Assembly (NCBI RefSeq): GCF_018131015.1
Contig: NZ_JAFCJJ010000001.1
Coordinates: forward strand, 310,001-374,000
Source of the DNA: Bradyrhizobium diazoefficiens
Lineage (GTDB): Bacteria > Pseudomonadota > Alphaproteobacteria > Rhizobiales > Xanthobacteraceae
Length of the DNA stretch: 64,000 nt
Reading direction: 5' to 3'
The notes below the pieces were generated by a model. It saw only the letters and a list, made by a program, of their open reading frames with translations. It searched no databases and had not been told where the DNA came from. This document shows, piece after piece, positions 28,249 to 36,008 of this stretch. Both the position numbers and the translations under genes were made by a program. Position 1 is the first letter of the stretch. Every line of letters begins with the position of its first letter.

Positions 28249-29181
28249 CTACCGCCACCGGCGGTGCAGCCAGAGCCACTGCTCGGGATGCTCGCGCACC
28301 CAGCCTTCCACCACGCTCGTGATCGCCTGCGTCGTACCCTGGATGTCGATCTTGCCTTCGGCGTCGCGCACCGGCGGGATCTCCTCGGTGAACTCGGTGC
28401 GAAAGCGGTAGCCGGGCAAGCGGATGATGCGGACGCCGTGGATGGGACACTCGACCTGGCGGAGCAGGCGCGCCAGCATCGGGTTGGCGCGGGTCTTGCG
28501 GCCGAAGAAGGTGACCTCGACGCCGCCGGTCAGATACTGGTCGACCAGCATGGCGACGTGCTTGCCGTCCCTCAGCGCCTGCGCGAGCCGCAAGGGCGCG
28601 TCGCGTCCCGCCGGGATCAGCGTGCCCATGTTGACCTGGCGCATCTCCTGGATGATGCGGTCGGCGGAGGCAATGTTCGGCCGGCGATAGAGGATCGCGG
28701 TGTCGAGCCCATGCGCGACGGCGGCGAGCGCCGGCAATTCCCAGTTGGCGAGATGGGCGGCGAAGATCAGCGCCGGCTTGCCGTCGTCGCGGACGTGGTC
28801 GAACCGAGCGATGCTGTCGCGGGGCAGTTCGATCCGGCTGTTTTCCGGATGATCGCGGTCGTAGTCCCAGACCTGGTCCATATGGGCGAATTCGGCGCCG
28901 ACGCGGCCGAGATTGTCCCAGACGCCCATCAGGATGTGTTCGATCTCTTCCGGCGACTTTTCCGGGAAAGCCGCCATGAGGTTGGCGCGGCCGATGCGGT
29001 GCTCGCGCAGGCGCGGCCCGATCGTTCGGGTCGCGCGCGCGAAAAAGTCCGCGGTCTTGGCGGCATCGAAATAGCGCGTGGTGCGCAGCATGCCGACGGT
29101 CGCCGCGCCGATCAGGCTGCCGCCGATCGATTTGGCTGCATTCCGCGCGCGAATCTTCGTGCTGATAGGAATCAGCGCCAT
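28249..29181 (-). CDS. lpxXL: Lipid A VLCFA acyltransferase LpxXL
   Basis: A 310-residue LpxL/HtrB-family acyltransferase. By its operon context it transfers the very-long-chain hydroxy fatty acid from AcpXL onto lipid A. The catalytic HxxxxE motif appears as AAHLANWELP, and the C-terminus EHPEQWLWLHRRWR is characteristic. It is the last gene of the acpXL operon, beginning 9 nt after the fabF1XL stop. Confidence 0.85.
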   Translation of the reverse strand: MALIPISTKIRARNAAKSIGGSLIGAATVGMLRTTRYFDAAKTADFFARATRTIGPRLREHRIGRANLMAAFPEKSPEEIEHILMGVWDNLGRVGAEFAHMDQVWDYDRDHPENSRIELPRDSIARFDHVRDDGKPALIFAAHLANWELPALAAVAHGLDTAILYRRPNIASADRIIQEMRQVNMGTLIPAGRDAPLRLAQALRDGKHVAMLVDQYLTGGVEVTFFGRKTRANPMLARLLRQVECPIHGVRIIRLPGYRFRTEFTEEIPPVRDAEGKIDIQGTTQAITSVVEGWVREHPEQWLWLHRRWR

Positions 29182-29189
29182 GCGCCCGG

Positions 29190-30467
29190 TCAGGCCGGTT
29201 CGCGGGTCAGGATCAGCGAGGCGTTCTGGCCGCCGAAGCCGAACGAGTTCGACATCACCGCGGTGACGCGGGCATCGCGCGCCTTGTTGCCGACCACGTC
29301 GAACAGGATCGTGGGATCCGGAGTGTCGTAGTTGATGGTCGGCGGGATGCGCTGATGCTCGAGCGTCAGCAGCGAGAAGATCGCCTCCACCGCGCCCGCG
29401 GCCGAGATGGTGTGCCCGACCATCGACTTGTTCGAGGTGACCGGGATCTTCTGGGCGAGGTCGCCGAACACGGCCGATGTCGTGTTGTACTCCATCTTGT
29501 CGTTCTCGGGCGTCGCGGTGCCGTGGGCGTTGATGTGGTCGATCTGGTCCGGCTCCATGCCGGCATCGGCCAGGGTCTTCTTCATGCAGCCGATGATCGG
29601 CTTGCCGTCGGGCGAGGAGCGGGTGCGGTGGAAGGAATCGGTGAGCTCGCCGCAGCCGGCGACCACGCCGAGGATCTTTGCGCCGCGGGCGGTCGCGGCC
29701 TCATAGCTTTCGAGCACCAGCGCGCCGGCGCCTTCGGCCATGACAAAACCGTCGCGGTTCTTGGAGAAGGGGCGGGAGGCCGCCTGCGGCGGATCGTTCT
29801 GGGTCGACAGCGCCGAGAGCAGCGAGAAGCGCACCAGCGCCTCCGGATTGACCGAGCCGTCGGTCGCGACGCAGAGCGCAGCATCGGTCTCGCCGCGGCG
29901 GATCGCCTCGACGCCGAGCTGGATCGAGGTTGCGCCGGAAGCGCAGGCCGTCGACAGCGAGATCGGCGAGCCCTTGGTCCCGAACGTGTCGGCGAGATGA
30001 TCGGCGACGGAGGCGAACATGAAGCGGTGATGCCAGTGCGTGAATTTGCCGCCGCCGGAGATGTTCAAGAGATCGTCGTAGGTGAAGTCGGTCCTGCCGA
30101 CGGCGCGGCCGAGCTCGCGGCGCTGCGGCCATTCCACCTCGACCGGGGCCACCGCCAGGAACAGCGGGCCCGGGAAGTCGCCCCTGGCGCCGATGCCGGC
30201 CTGCTCGAGCGCCTCCTGCGTGACGAGCTCGGCCATCCGCTCGGACAGGCCGGTCGAGGAGAACGGATCGACGCTGACGAAATCGACCGTGCCGGCCATC
30301 GTGGTCTTCAGCCCGTCGACCGGAAAGCGCGTGATGGTGCGGATGCCGGATTCGCCGGCGACCAGCTTTGCCCAATTGTCGGTCTTGCCGGCGCCGAGCG
30401 AGGTCATGATGCCCATGCCGGTGACGACGACGACGGGACGTCCGAGTTTGTCGCGTTGTGCGGTCAT
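29190..30467 (-). CDS. fabF1XL: Beta-ketoacyl-ACP synthase FabF1XL (catalytic)
   Basis: A 425-residue condensing enzyme, probably the elongase for the C26-C28 acyl chain on AcpXL. All three active-site elements are present: Cys175 in STACASG, His315 in AHGTATPEND and His352 in NKSMVGHTISAAG. It lies between fabF2XL, whose homologous positions are altered, and lpxXL. The ATG at 30467 follows a 98-bp intercistronic gap holding a small palindromic repeat. Confidence 0.85.
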   Translation of the reverse strand: MTAQRDKLGRPVVVVTGMGIMTSLGAGKTDNWAKLVAGESGIRTITRFPVDGLKTTMAGTVDFVSVDPFSSTGLSERMAELVTQEALEQAGIGARGDFPGPLFLAVAPVEVEWPQRRELGRAVGRTDFTYDDLLNISGGGKFTHWHHRFMFASVADHLADTFGTKGSPISLSTACASGATSIQLGVEAIRRGETDAALCVATDGSVNPEALVRFSLLSALSTQNDPPQAASRPFSKNRDGFVMAEGAGALVLESYEAATARGAKILGVVAGCGELTDSFHRTRSSPDGKPIIGCMKKTLADAGMEPDQIDHINAHGTATPENDKMEYNTTSAVFGDLAQKIPVTSNKSMVGHTISAAGAVEAIFSLLTLEHQRIPPTINYDTPDPTILFDVVGNKARDARVTAVMSNSFGFGGQNASLILTREPA

Positions 30468-30487
30468 TGTGTCCCCGTTCGAGCTAG

Positions 30488-30536
30488 GGCGTGATCTTTG
30501 GAAAAGCGTGACGCGGTTTTCCGAAGGATCATGCCC
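30488..30536. repeat. Short family A palindromic repeat inside the VLCFA operon
   Basis: GGCGTGATC (30488-30496) and GATCATGCC (30528-30536) pair as an imperfect outer stem, and GGAAAAGCG / CGGTTTTCC as an inner stem. The GGTTTTCCGAAGGATCATGC block matches the right half of the family A repeat at 17672-17785. It lies between fabF2XL and fabF1XL, where such folds can change mRNA stability of the flanking genes. Confidence 0.6.
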
Positions 30537-30565
30537 GGATTAACCTGCCAAGGCGCGGGCGCGCC

Positions 30566-31771
30566 TCAGCTGACGGCCTCCACCAGCGCCATGCCTTCGC
30601 CGCGCCAGTGTCCAGCCCCCACCACCACGATCTGGGTGGGCGCCCCCTGCATTTCAATCTCGGTGCCGGTGGTATCGTTCGGCGGGAACAGCGCGCCGCG
30701 CGAGATTGCGAGGGCGGCGAGCGCGAGGCCGAGCGGGAATTGCGTTTCCATGGCGTGGCCGAACATCGTGCCGGTCGAGCGCACCGGGAAATCCGCATGC
30801 TTGCCCAGGAAGCCGCGCTCCTCGGAGGTCGCCGGCTCCGCGCCGGTCGCGCCCGTGATGATCGCGCCCTTGCCGGCGCGCCTAGGGAGCTTGTCCCAGA
30901 GCTTCTCCAGCGTTGCGGCCATCTCGCCGCCCTGCTTGCGCCGGGCGAGATCGGCAACGACGGTCGTCAGCCGTGCGTACGGCTTGGCTCCACGCGCCTC
31001 GGCGTGTGCGCGCGACTCCAGCACCAGGAAGGCACCGGCCGAGCCGAGCGCGAAGCCGGGGTGATCCTTGCGCGCCCATACCGGCGCAAAACTGTTCTTC
31101 AAATTGTAGTCGCCGAATTCGTAGAGGACCATGAGGTCCTTGCGCTCGCCATTGTGCGAGCCGCCGACCAGCGCAATGTCGCTCTCGCCCGAGGCGATGC
31201 GGGCGAGCGCAATGCGCGCCGCGTCCGCGCCCGCGACCTCTTCGCCCATGAAGGTTCGCGAGGTGCCTCCCAGGCCGTGCACGATGGCGATGTTGCCGGC
31301 GAGGAGATTGGAGAGCTGGGCCAGGAACAGCGTCGGCCGCAGGTCGCTCATCAGCCGCTCGTTGAGGAAGCCGGGCGCGTTCGCCCCCTTGGCCTCCGCC
31401 ACGAGCACGCCGGTATCGACGTTGAGATCACGCTCGCCGCCGCCGGCGGCGACCACCATGTCGATCTTCGACAGGATGTCCTTGTTGCCCTTGATCCCTG
31501 CGGAATCCAGCGCGAGGCCCGCGGCATAGACGCCGATGCGCTGCCACGCCTCCATCTGGCGCTGGTCGCCCTTCTTCGGGATCTGGCTGTCGAAGGACAC
31601 CGGCAGCAGCGGATGGACGAGGAAGGGCGCAAAGCCCTTCTCGTCGACATTGATGCGCTTCTCCTGGAGCGCGGCCCAGTTGGCGTCGAGCCCCTCGCCG
31701 AGCGAGGTGGCGAGCCCAATGCCGGTGATCCAGACTTCCGTCTGGCCGGGCTTCGAAGTGGTCTCGGTCAT
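30566..31771 (-). CDS. fabF2XL: FabF2XL, condensing-enzyme homologue lacking catalytic residues
   Basis: A 401-residue ketosynthase-fold protein, gene order matching rhizobial fabF2XL. The fold is recognisable at both ends (VWITGIGLATSLGEGLDANW; TGTMFGHAMETQFPLGLALAA). The region that should hold the active-site Cys reads HGLGGTSRTFMGEEVAG (about residues 166-181) with no Cys, and the HGTGT histidine region reads ITGATGAEPATSEE. Only the second His (FGHAME) remains. This looks like a non-catalytic partner of FabF1XL, comparable to chain-length factors of type II polyketide synthases. It overlaps the fabZXL stop by 4 nt. Confidence 0.8.
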   Translation of the reverse strand: MTETTSKPGQTEVWITGIGLATSLGEGLDANWAALQEKRINVDEKGFAPFLVHPLLPVSFDSQIPKKGDQRQMEAWQRIGVYAAGLALDSAGIKGNKDILSKIDMVVAAGGGERDLNVDTGVLVAEAKGANAPGFLNERLMSDLRPTLFLAQLSNLLAGNIAIVHGLGGTSRTFMGEEVAGADAARIALARIASGESDIALVGGSHNGERKDLMVLYEFGDYNLKNSFAPVWARKDHPGFALGSAGAFLVLESRAHAEARGAKPYARLTTVVADLARRKQGGEMAATLEKLWDKLPRRAGKGAIITGATGAEPATSEERGFLGKHADFPVRSTGTMFGHAMETQFPLGLALAALAISRGALFPPNDTTGTEIEMQGAPTQIVVVGAGHWRGEGMALVEAVS

Positions 31772-32238
31772 GGCGATACGACCTGTTGCGGAAAGCCGAC
31801 GCGCTGGGCGACCGCGCTCATGTGGGCGCGCATGTCCGCATTGGGGAAGGGGATCAGCGTGAAGGTGAGCGCCGAATTCGCACGCAGCTTGCCGCCGACC
31901 TTGATCCTGGCCTCGGTCATGGCATAGCCGGAACCTTCATGGGCGAGGCTCGCCTCGATGCTCATGAGATCGCCGGGGAACACGGAGCCGCGCACCTTGG
32001 CCTCCTTGACGGCGGCCAGGATCGGCATGCGCTCGAACTTGAACACGCCGAGCTGAAGCCAGCCCGAGGCCTGCGCCATCGTTTCGATCAGGAGCACGCC
32101 GGGCATCAGCGGATAACCCGGGAAATGCCCCTCGAAGACGGTGCTTTCCTTGGGGACCTGCGCCTCGACGACGATCGTCTTCTCGTCGACCCTGAGGTCG
32201 ACGATGCGGTCGATCATGTGGAAGTATTCGAGTTGCAT
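31768..32238 (-). CDS. fabZXL: 3-hydroxyacyl-ACP dehydratase FabZXL
   Basis: A 156-residue hot-dog-fold dehydratase. The active-site helix region HFPGYPLMPGVLLIETMAQ carries the FabZ/FabA His and the conserved G-PLMPG loop. It removes water from 3-hydroxyacyl chains on AcpXL during VLCFA elongation. The ATG at 32238 (MQLEYFHMIDRI) is chosen; twelve extra upstream codons are Arg/Pro-rich and unlikely. Its TGA overlaps the fabF2XL ATG, so the two are translationally coupled. Confidence 0.86.
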   Translation of the reverse strand: MQLEYFHMIDRIVDLRVDEKTIVVEAQVPKESTVFEGHFPGYPLMPGVLLIETMAQASGWLQLGVFKFERMPILAAVKEAKVRGSVFPGDLMSIEASLAHEGSGYAMTEARIKVGGKLRANSALTFTLIPFPNADMRAHMSAVAQRVGFPQQVVSP

Positions 32239-32248
32239 GACCGCGCGA

Positions 32249-32536
32249 TCAGGCGCTCGCGCCCTTGGCTGCAACCAGCTCGTCGATGCGCGCGCACAGG
32301 TTCTTCAGGACGAAATACTGCTCGGTGGTCGCCTTGCCGTCGTTGACCTCCTGGGTCCACTTCTCCAGCGGCAGCTTGATGCCGAACTGCTTGTCGATCG
32401 CGAAGGCGATGTCCAGGAAATCGAGGCTGTCGATGCCGAGATCATCGATGGCGTGGCTATCCGGCGTGATCGTGTCGCGCGGGATGTCGCAGGTTTCAGC
32501 GATGATCGTAGCGACCTGATCGAATGTGGAGGACAT
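32249..32536 (-). CDS. acpXL: Specialised acyl carrier protein AcpXL
   Basis: A 95-residue acidic acyl carrier protein that carries the VLCFA destined for lipid A. The phosphopantetheine attachment Ser is in [15 protein letters not shown]. The C-terminal extension ([21 protein letters not shown]) distinguishes AcpXL from housekeeping AcpP. It is the first gene of the acpXL-fabZXL-fabF2XL-fabF1XL-lpxXL operon. The ATG at 32536 is used; a GTG one codon upstream is possible. Confidence 0.88.
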   Translation of the reverse strand: MSSTFDQVATIIAETCDIPRDTITPDSHAIDDLGIDSLDFLDIAFAIDKQFGIKLPLEKWTQEVNDGKATTEQYFVLKNLCARIDELVAAKGASA

Positions 32537-32551
32537 CACTAAGCCTTTGAT

Positions 32552-32580
32552 ATATTACGGATATTTGTCAGATTTGCCAG
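32552..32580 (-). promoter_or_regulatory. Candidate sigma-70 promoter of the acpXL operon
   Basis: On the minus strand CTGGCA (32575-32580) and TAATAT (32552-32557) are separated by 17 bp, close to the RpoD consensus. The start would fall near 32545, giving a leader of only about 10 nt before the acpXL ATG. The remaining gap to 32788 is GC-rich and shows no other feature. Confidence 0.4.
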
Positions 32581-32788
32581 AGTGGCACGGTGGGCGGGCA
32601 TCGCGCCCCGAATGACGCCCTCAACCCCCCTCTGGCCGGGTCGAAAGCCCGTATATCGGAGCGCCGCTCCGAGTTCAATGGAGCCGGCCGGGCTTCGGAC
32701 AGGCTGGGGACGCCGGTCAGTGGGCACCGGCCCGCCCACGGGCCTCGCAGCGCCCGGAACGGCGCCAGGCCGGGCCTACAGGCCGGGG

Positions 32789-33130
32789 CTAGATGTGCGG
32801 CGTCGTGATCTTGACGCAGTCGCGCCGGCCCATCAGCACGCAGTCCTGGGTGCGGCGCAGGTCGGCGATGCTGACCGCGAGCCAGATCCCGATCGCTGTC
32901 AGCGCGATGGTGAAGGCGAGCGCGGCGATGTTGGCGAGCATGCGGTGGCGGAAGTCGTCCGGCTCGGCGCGGGGCTGCTCGTAGCGCGACAGATCGAGTG
33001 GTTCGGAGGCTGCGTGCAGCGGCTGCACGGTACCGCTGCCTCGCCGGACCGGCGCGGAGGGCGTGGTGCGCGGCCTGAACTGGAGCACCTGGTGCTCGCC
33101 GTCAGAGGTTATGGGCCGCTGGGTCTTCAT
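32789..33130 (-). CDS. Small single-span membrane protein
   Basis: A 113-residue protein with an Arg/Pro-rich cytoplasmic N-terminal half (HQVLQFRPRTTPSAPVRRG), one membrane helix at about residues 68-90 (NIAALAFTIALTAIGIWLAV) and a short C-terminal tail containing two cysteines (RTQDCVLMGRRDCVKITT). Family not recognised; the layout is common among uncharacterised bradyrhizobial proteins. It is divergent from the ParB-like gene. Confidence 0.55.
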   Translation of the reverse strand: MKTQRPITSDGEHQVLQFRPRTTPSAPVRRGSGTVQPLHAASEPLDLSRYEQPRAEPDDFRHRMLANIAALAFTIALTAIGIWLAVSIADLRRTQDCVLMGRRDCVKITTPHI

Positions 33131-33282
33131 GGTGCGCGATCACTCCGAAGCAGCGCTATTTTTGATAGCACACGGGCCGGGAGCGTTGCAGAAAATCTTC
33201 TCAACGACAGCGCGTATCGTGCGTTCGGCTCGACTGCGCCGCCGCGGTGCGGCGCAACACCGGTTGGGCAGCGCGAACACGT

Positions 33283-33310
33283 TTTGCCGGCGCTTCGACC
33301 GTGGCATAAT
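33283..33310 (+). promoter_or_regulatory. Candidate promoter of the ParB-like gene
   Basis: TTTGCC (33283-33288) and CATAAT (33305-33310) are 16 bp apart and lie about 50 nt before the ATG at 33359, in a gap otherwise without features. Weak evidence; it rests on the good -10 box only. Confidence 0.3.
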
Positions 33311-33358
33311 CTCGAAAGACGGCTACTTCCGGTTGCAACCATGTAAGGACCCCCGACC

Positions 33359-33985
33359 ATGACCACCAACGCGCGCGAACCGAGAGTGCATCCGGTGTCG
33401 ATCCTGTCGCTCCGGCCGACGCAGATGACGGTCGGGATGCGCGAGGTCAAGGAGAAGCGCAAGCGCTGGCGCGAGCACGGCAAGAAGAAACAGTCGGATC
33501 TGCTCGGCAGCCACATGATCCCTGTCGTGTACGGGCCGGACCTGCGCTACTACGTGATCGACCATCATCATCTCGGCCGCGCACTGCACGATGAGGGCAT
33601 CAAGGAGGTCCTCGTCACCGTCGTCGGCGACCTCCGGATGGTCGAGCGCGACGCCTTCTGGGGCGTGATGGACAACAAGCGCTGGGTCTATCCCTATGAC
33701 GCCAAGGGCGAGCGGCGGCCGTTCCGCGATCTGCCGAAGTCGGTAGCCGATCTCAAGGACGACCCGTTCCGCAGCCTCGCCGGCGAACTCCGCCGCATGG
33801 GCGGCTTTGCCAAGGATACCACGCCGTTCTCCGAATTCCTGTGGGCCGACTTTCTGCGCCGGAAGCTGTCGCGCAAGGCCGTGGAGGCCAATTTCGACAA
33901 GGCGCTGGAGAAGGCGCTTGCCGCGGCCAAGAGCAAGGATGCGATCTATCTGCCGGGCTGGTGCGGGCCGGCGTCGGACGATTAG
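33359..33985 (+). CDS. ParB-like nuclease-family protein (ParBc_2)
   Basis: A 208-residue cytoplasmic protein. HPVSILSLRPTQMTVGMREVKEK and VVYGPDLRYYVIDHHHLGRAL match the putative ParB-like nuclease family PF08857 as I recall it; VIDHHHL corresponds to the ParB GERR-like substrate region. The protein is not a chromosome-partition ParB (no HTH domain, no parA nearby). Role unknown. A start at 33359 is supported by the upstream -10 box and by coding composition. Confidence 0.7.
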   Translation: MTTNAREPRVHPVSILSLRPTQMTVGMREVKEKRKRWREHGKKKQSDLLGSHMIPVVYGPDLRYYVIDHHHLGRALHDEGIKEVLVTVVGDLRMVERDAFWGVMDNKRWVYPYDAKGERRPFRDLPKSVADLKDDPFRSLAGELRRMGGFAKDTTPFSEFLWADFLRRKLSRKAVEANFDKALEKALAAAKSKDAIYLPGWCGPASDD

Positions 33986-34001
33986 GCACGCAGCGTTCGC
34001 A

Positions 34002-34157
34002 TCAGTCGTGCTGGAAGATCCTGGCACCGGGATACGCGCGCCGGGCGTAGGTCACGACCACCGCACGGTCTTGGGTTTCGAGGAACGGGGTGCGGATCTG
34101 GCTCGACCCCACGATGAGGTGCCACAGACCGTTGAGCTTGCGGATGACGACATTCAT
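34002..34157 (-). CDS. 51-residue protein, DUF2188-like
   Basis: The ATG at 34157 is preceded by GAGGAAG at good spacing and opens MNVVIRKLNGLWHLIVGSS. The C-terminal half (LETQDRAVVVTYARRAYPG) has the xxTQxxAxxxAR pattern of short DUF2188-type proteins. The open frame continues 48 codons upstream, but that part lacks a ribosome-binding site. Function unknown. Confidence 0.5.
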   Translation of the reverse strand: MNVVIRKLNGLWHLIVGSSQIRTPFLETQDRAVVVTYARRAYPGARIFQHD

Positions 34158-34425
34158 TTGAGTCTTCCTCGGCGACGCCGCATTCCAGTCAATTGTCGCG
34201 GCGGGCCTGCCGTTCACGATCGCAATTGCGAGCGCAAAATTCCCGACAGCGCTTGTGTCCGCCGCAAGACAGCGGCCACTCTTGTTAGTCGGTTGCGCCA
34301 TGCGGCCCGCTGGCGGCGTCGATCACAGCCGCTTGAGTGAAATCATTTTCCGCCTCGATGAAATGGTCCTGAAACAGAGCCGTCCCCATTTTGTTGGGGG
34401 CGTGGAGCTCACACAGGAGGCGGAC

Positions 34426-34569
34426 ATGCGCCGTCTGGTTTTCATCATTGCCTTGCTCGCGGTCGCGTCAGCAGGGATTTCGGCATCCTTCGCCGCGGTT
34501 CAGCACGCGCGGTCGCTGACCTTTGCCGAGCGCTTTGCCCCCGCACTCGAGTTGATGGCGAGGCAATAG
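34426..34569 (+). CDS. 47-residue secreted or membrane peptide
   Basis: The ATG at 34426 has a perfect AGGAGG (34415-34420). The peptide begins MRRLVFIIALLAVASAGISA, a signal sequence or membrane anchor, followed by FAAVQHARSLTFAERFAPALE. An earlier in-frame start at 34255 lacks a ribosome-binding site. The strong translation signal supports a real small gene; no family recognised. Confidence 0.5.
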   Translation: MRRLVFIIALLAVASAGISASFAAVQHARSLTFAERFAPALELMARQ

Positions 34570-34603
34570 CGACCTGACGCTGCGCGGCCCCAGGCAGCGC
34601 GGA

Positions 34604-34807
34604 TCATTTCGGGCTTTCCAGGCCGGGCGAGGACAGCCAGCGCTCGAGTTCGGCGGCGGCCTCGCCATCGCGCGCCTTCTGCAACAGCGTGTGGCGCTCG
34701 GCGCCCGGCGGCAGCTTGGTCGCGGCGTCGCGGGCGTCACGGACGAACTTGGTCAGACGGTCCTGGAGCGACAGTTCCGGTCGTCTGCGGTTACGCTTCC
34801 TGGGCAT
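34604..34807 (-). CDS. 67-residue basic helical protein
   Basis: It opens MPRKRNRRRPELSLQDRL and is predicted almost wholly helical and highly charged (FVRDARDAATKLPPGAERHT, KARDGEAAAELERWLSS). GGAAAGG precedes the ATG at 34807. Long upstream extensions of the frame are antisense to the crp gene and are rejected. It resembles small uncharacterised bradyrhizobial proteins; function unknown. Confidence 0.5.
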   Translation of the reverse strand: MPRKRNRRRPELSLQDRLTKFVRDARDAATKLPPGAERHTLLQKARDGEAAAELERWLSSPGLESPK

Positions 34808-34979
34808 GATTTGGCCTTTCCAGGGCCGAAACAACCATGCAGATGCGAGTGGCGTCCCTAACTTTTGTTGGAACCACGCCTGCGGACTGCGGGTTTTCAT
34901 CGTGCCGGCGCCGCAGCGCCGGGAATTCGAACGCGAATTCCACCATTGATTCCCGATTTGCGCGATTGGAGCGATCCTC

Positions 34980-35711
34980 GTGCCCAGCGATGCCATCCGC
35001 GCGGCTCTTGTCAGGCGTCTGCACACCTCGTCCGGTATTTCGGAGGAGGACGTCAAGGACATCGATGCCCTTCCGATCGCGGTTCGCCAATACCCGGCAG
35101 AGGCGATCGTGGTGCGCGATGGCGAGCGGCCGAGCGAGTGCTGCCTGGTCGTTGACGGCTTCTGCGCGCGCTCCAAGACCATCGCGAGCGGCAGGCGGCA
35201 GATCCTCTCGATCCACATCCCCGGTGAAATTCCCGACCTGATGAGCCTGTTCCTGCATGTGATGGACCATGATCTGACGACGCTGACGCCCTCCACGCTC
35301 GGCTTCATCCGCCACGAGACGCTGCAAAAGCTGCATCGCCGCAGGCCGAACGTCGCAGAGCTGTTCTGGCGCGACACCCTGATCGACTCGGCGATGTTCC
35401 GCGAATGGATCGTCAATGTCGGCCAGCGCCCGGCGCCCGCGCGGCTCGCCCATGTCATGATCGAGCTGCGCGAACGGCTCAGGATCATCGGGCGCCTCGA
35501 CGGCGCCAGCTTCGAGATGCCGCTCACCCAGGAGCAGATCGGCGAAGCCCTGGGCATTACCGCCGTGCACGCCAATCGTGTGATCAGGCAGTTGCGCGAG
35601 GACGGGATCGTCGAGCTGCACCGGGGGCGCGTCACCGTGCTCGACGAGCGGAGATTTCTGGAACTGGCGGATTTCGACGGCCGCTATCTGCACCAGTCGC
35701 CAGTGCTTTGA
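34980..35711 (+). CDS. Crp/Fnr-family transcriptional regulator
   Basis: A 243-residue regulator with an N-terminal cyclic-nucleotide-binding-like beta-barrel (about residues 30-130) and a C-terminal winged helix-turn-helix (about 150-225; LTQEQIGEALGITAVHANRVIRQLRED). There is no N-terminal FNR cysteine cluster, so it is not an oxygen-sensing FnrN. The GTG at 34980 is the start. It is followed by a hairpin terminator at 35784. Targets unknown. Confidence 0.85.
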   Translation: MPSDAIRAALVRRLHTSSGISEEDVKDIDALPIAVRQYPAEAIVVRDGERPSECCLVVDGFCARSKTIASGRRQILSIHIPGEIPDLMSLFLHVMDHDLTTLTPSTLGFIRHETLQKLHRRRPNVAELFWRDTLIDSAMFREWIVNVGQRPAPARLAHVMIELRERLRIIGRLDGASFEMPLTQEQIGEALGITAVHANRVIRQLREDGIVELHRGRVTVLDERRFLELADFDGRYLHQSPVL

Positions 35712-35783
35712 TTTGGAATAGTCGCCGGCCAGCGGGCTTAGGAACGATGCCGGGCCGACGAGATTGGCCCTTCGTTCCTCTCC

Positions 35784-35825
35784 AGAACCTCGACCTTCGC
35801 TCCCCCGGGGCGGAGGTTCTTTTTT
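35784..35825 (+). terminator. Intrinsic terminator after the Crp/Fnr gene
   Basis: AGAACCTC (35784-35791) and GAGGTTCT (35813-35820) form an 8-bp stem with a GC-rich interior, directly followed by TTTTT (35821-35825). It lies 73 nt past the regulator stop. Confidence 0.65.
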
Positions 35826-35888
35826 GGCAACCTTGGGCCCTTGCTTGATCCATGGTCCGGTGACGCGTCGTTCGTCGCGCGGGACGCC

Positions 35889-35984
35889 TTGAACTTCACC
35901 ATCATCCAGACCTTCGTCGCCGTTCTGCTCGTCACCGCAATCGTCGGTGCCGGGAGCTTCTGGAGCCTGCGGCGGAAGGCGTGA
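35889..35984 (+). CDS. Possible 31-residue membrane peptide
   Basis: A TTG-initiated frame encodes MNFTIIQTFVAVLLVTAIVG followed by a basic tail (SLRRKA): one hydrophobic helix with positive C-terminal residues. The start is weak (TTG, poor ribosome-binding site), so this is only a candidate. Apart from the terminator at 35784, the gap 35712-36008 shows nothing else. Confidence 0.28.
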   Translation: MNFTIIQTFVAVLLVTAIVGAGSFWSLRRKA

Positions 35985-36008
35985 CGGCGTTGCGGCTGTC
36001 GCCTTCAG

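Noticed and set aside
33359..33985. Chromosome-partition parB
   Set aside because: No helix-turn-helix domain, no parA and no parS-like repeats; it fits the separate ParB-like nuclease family.
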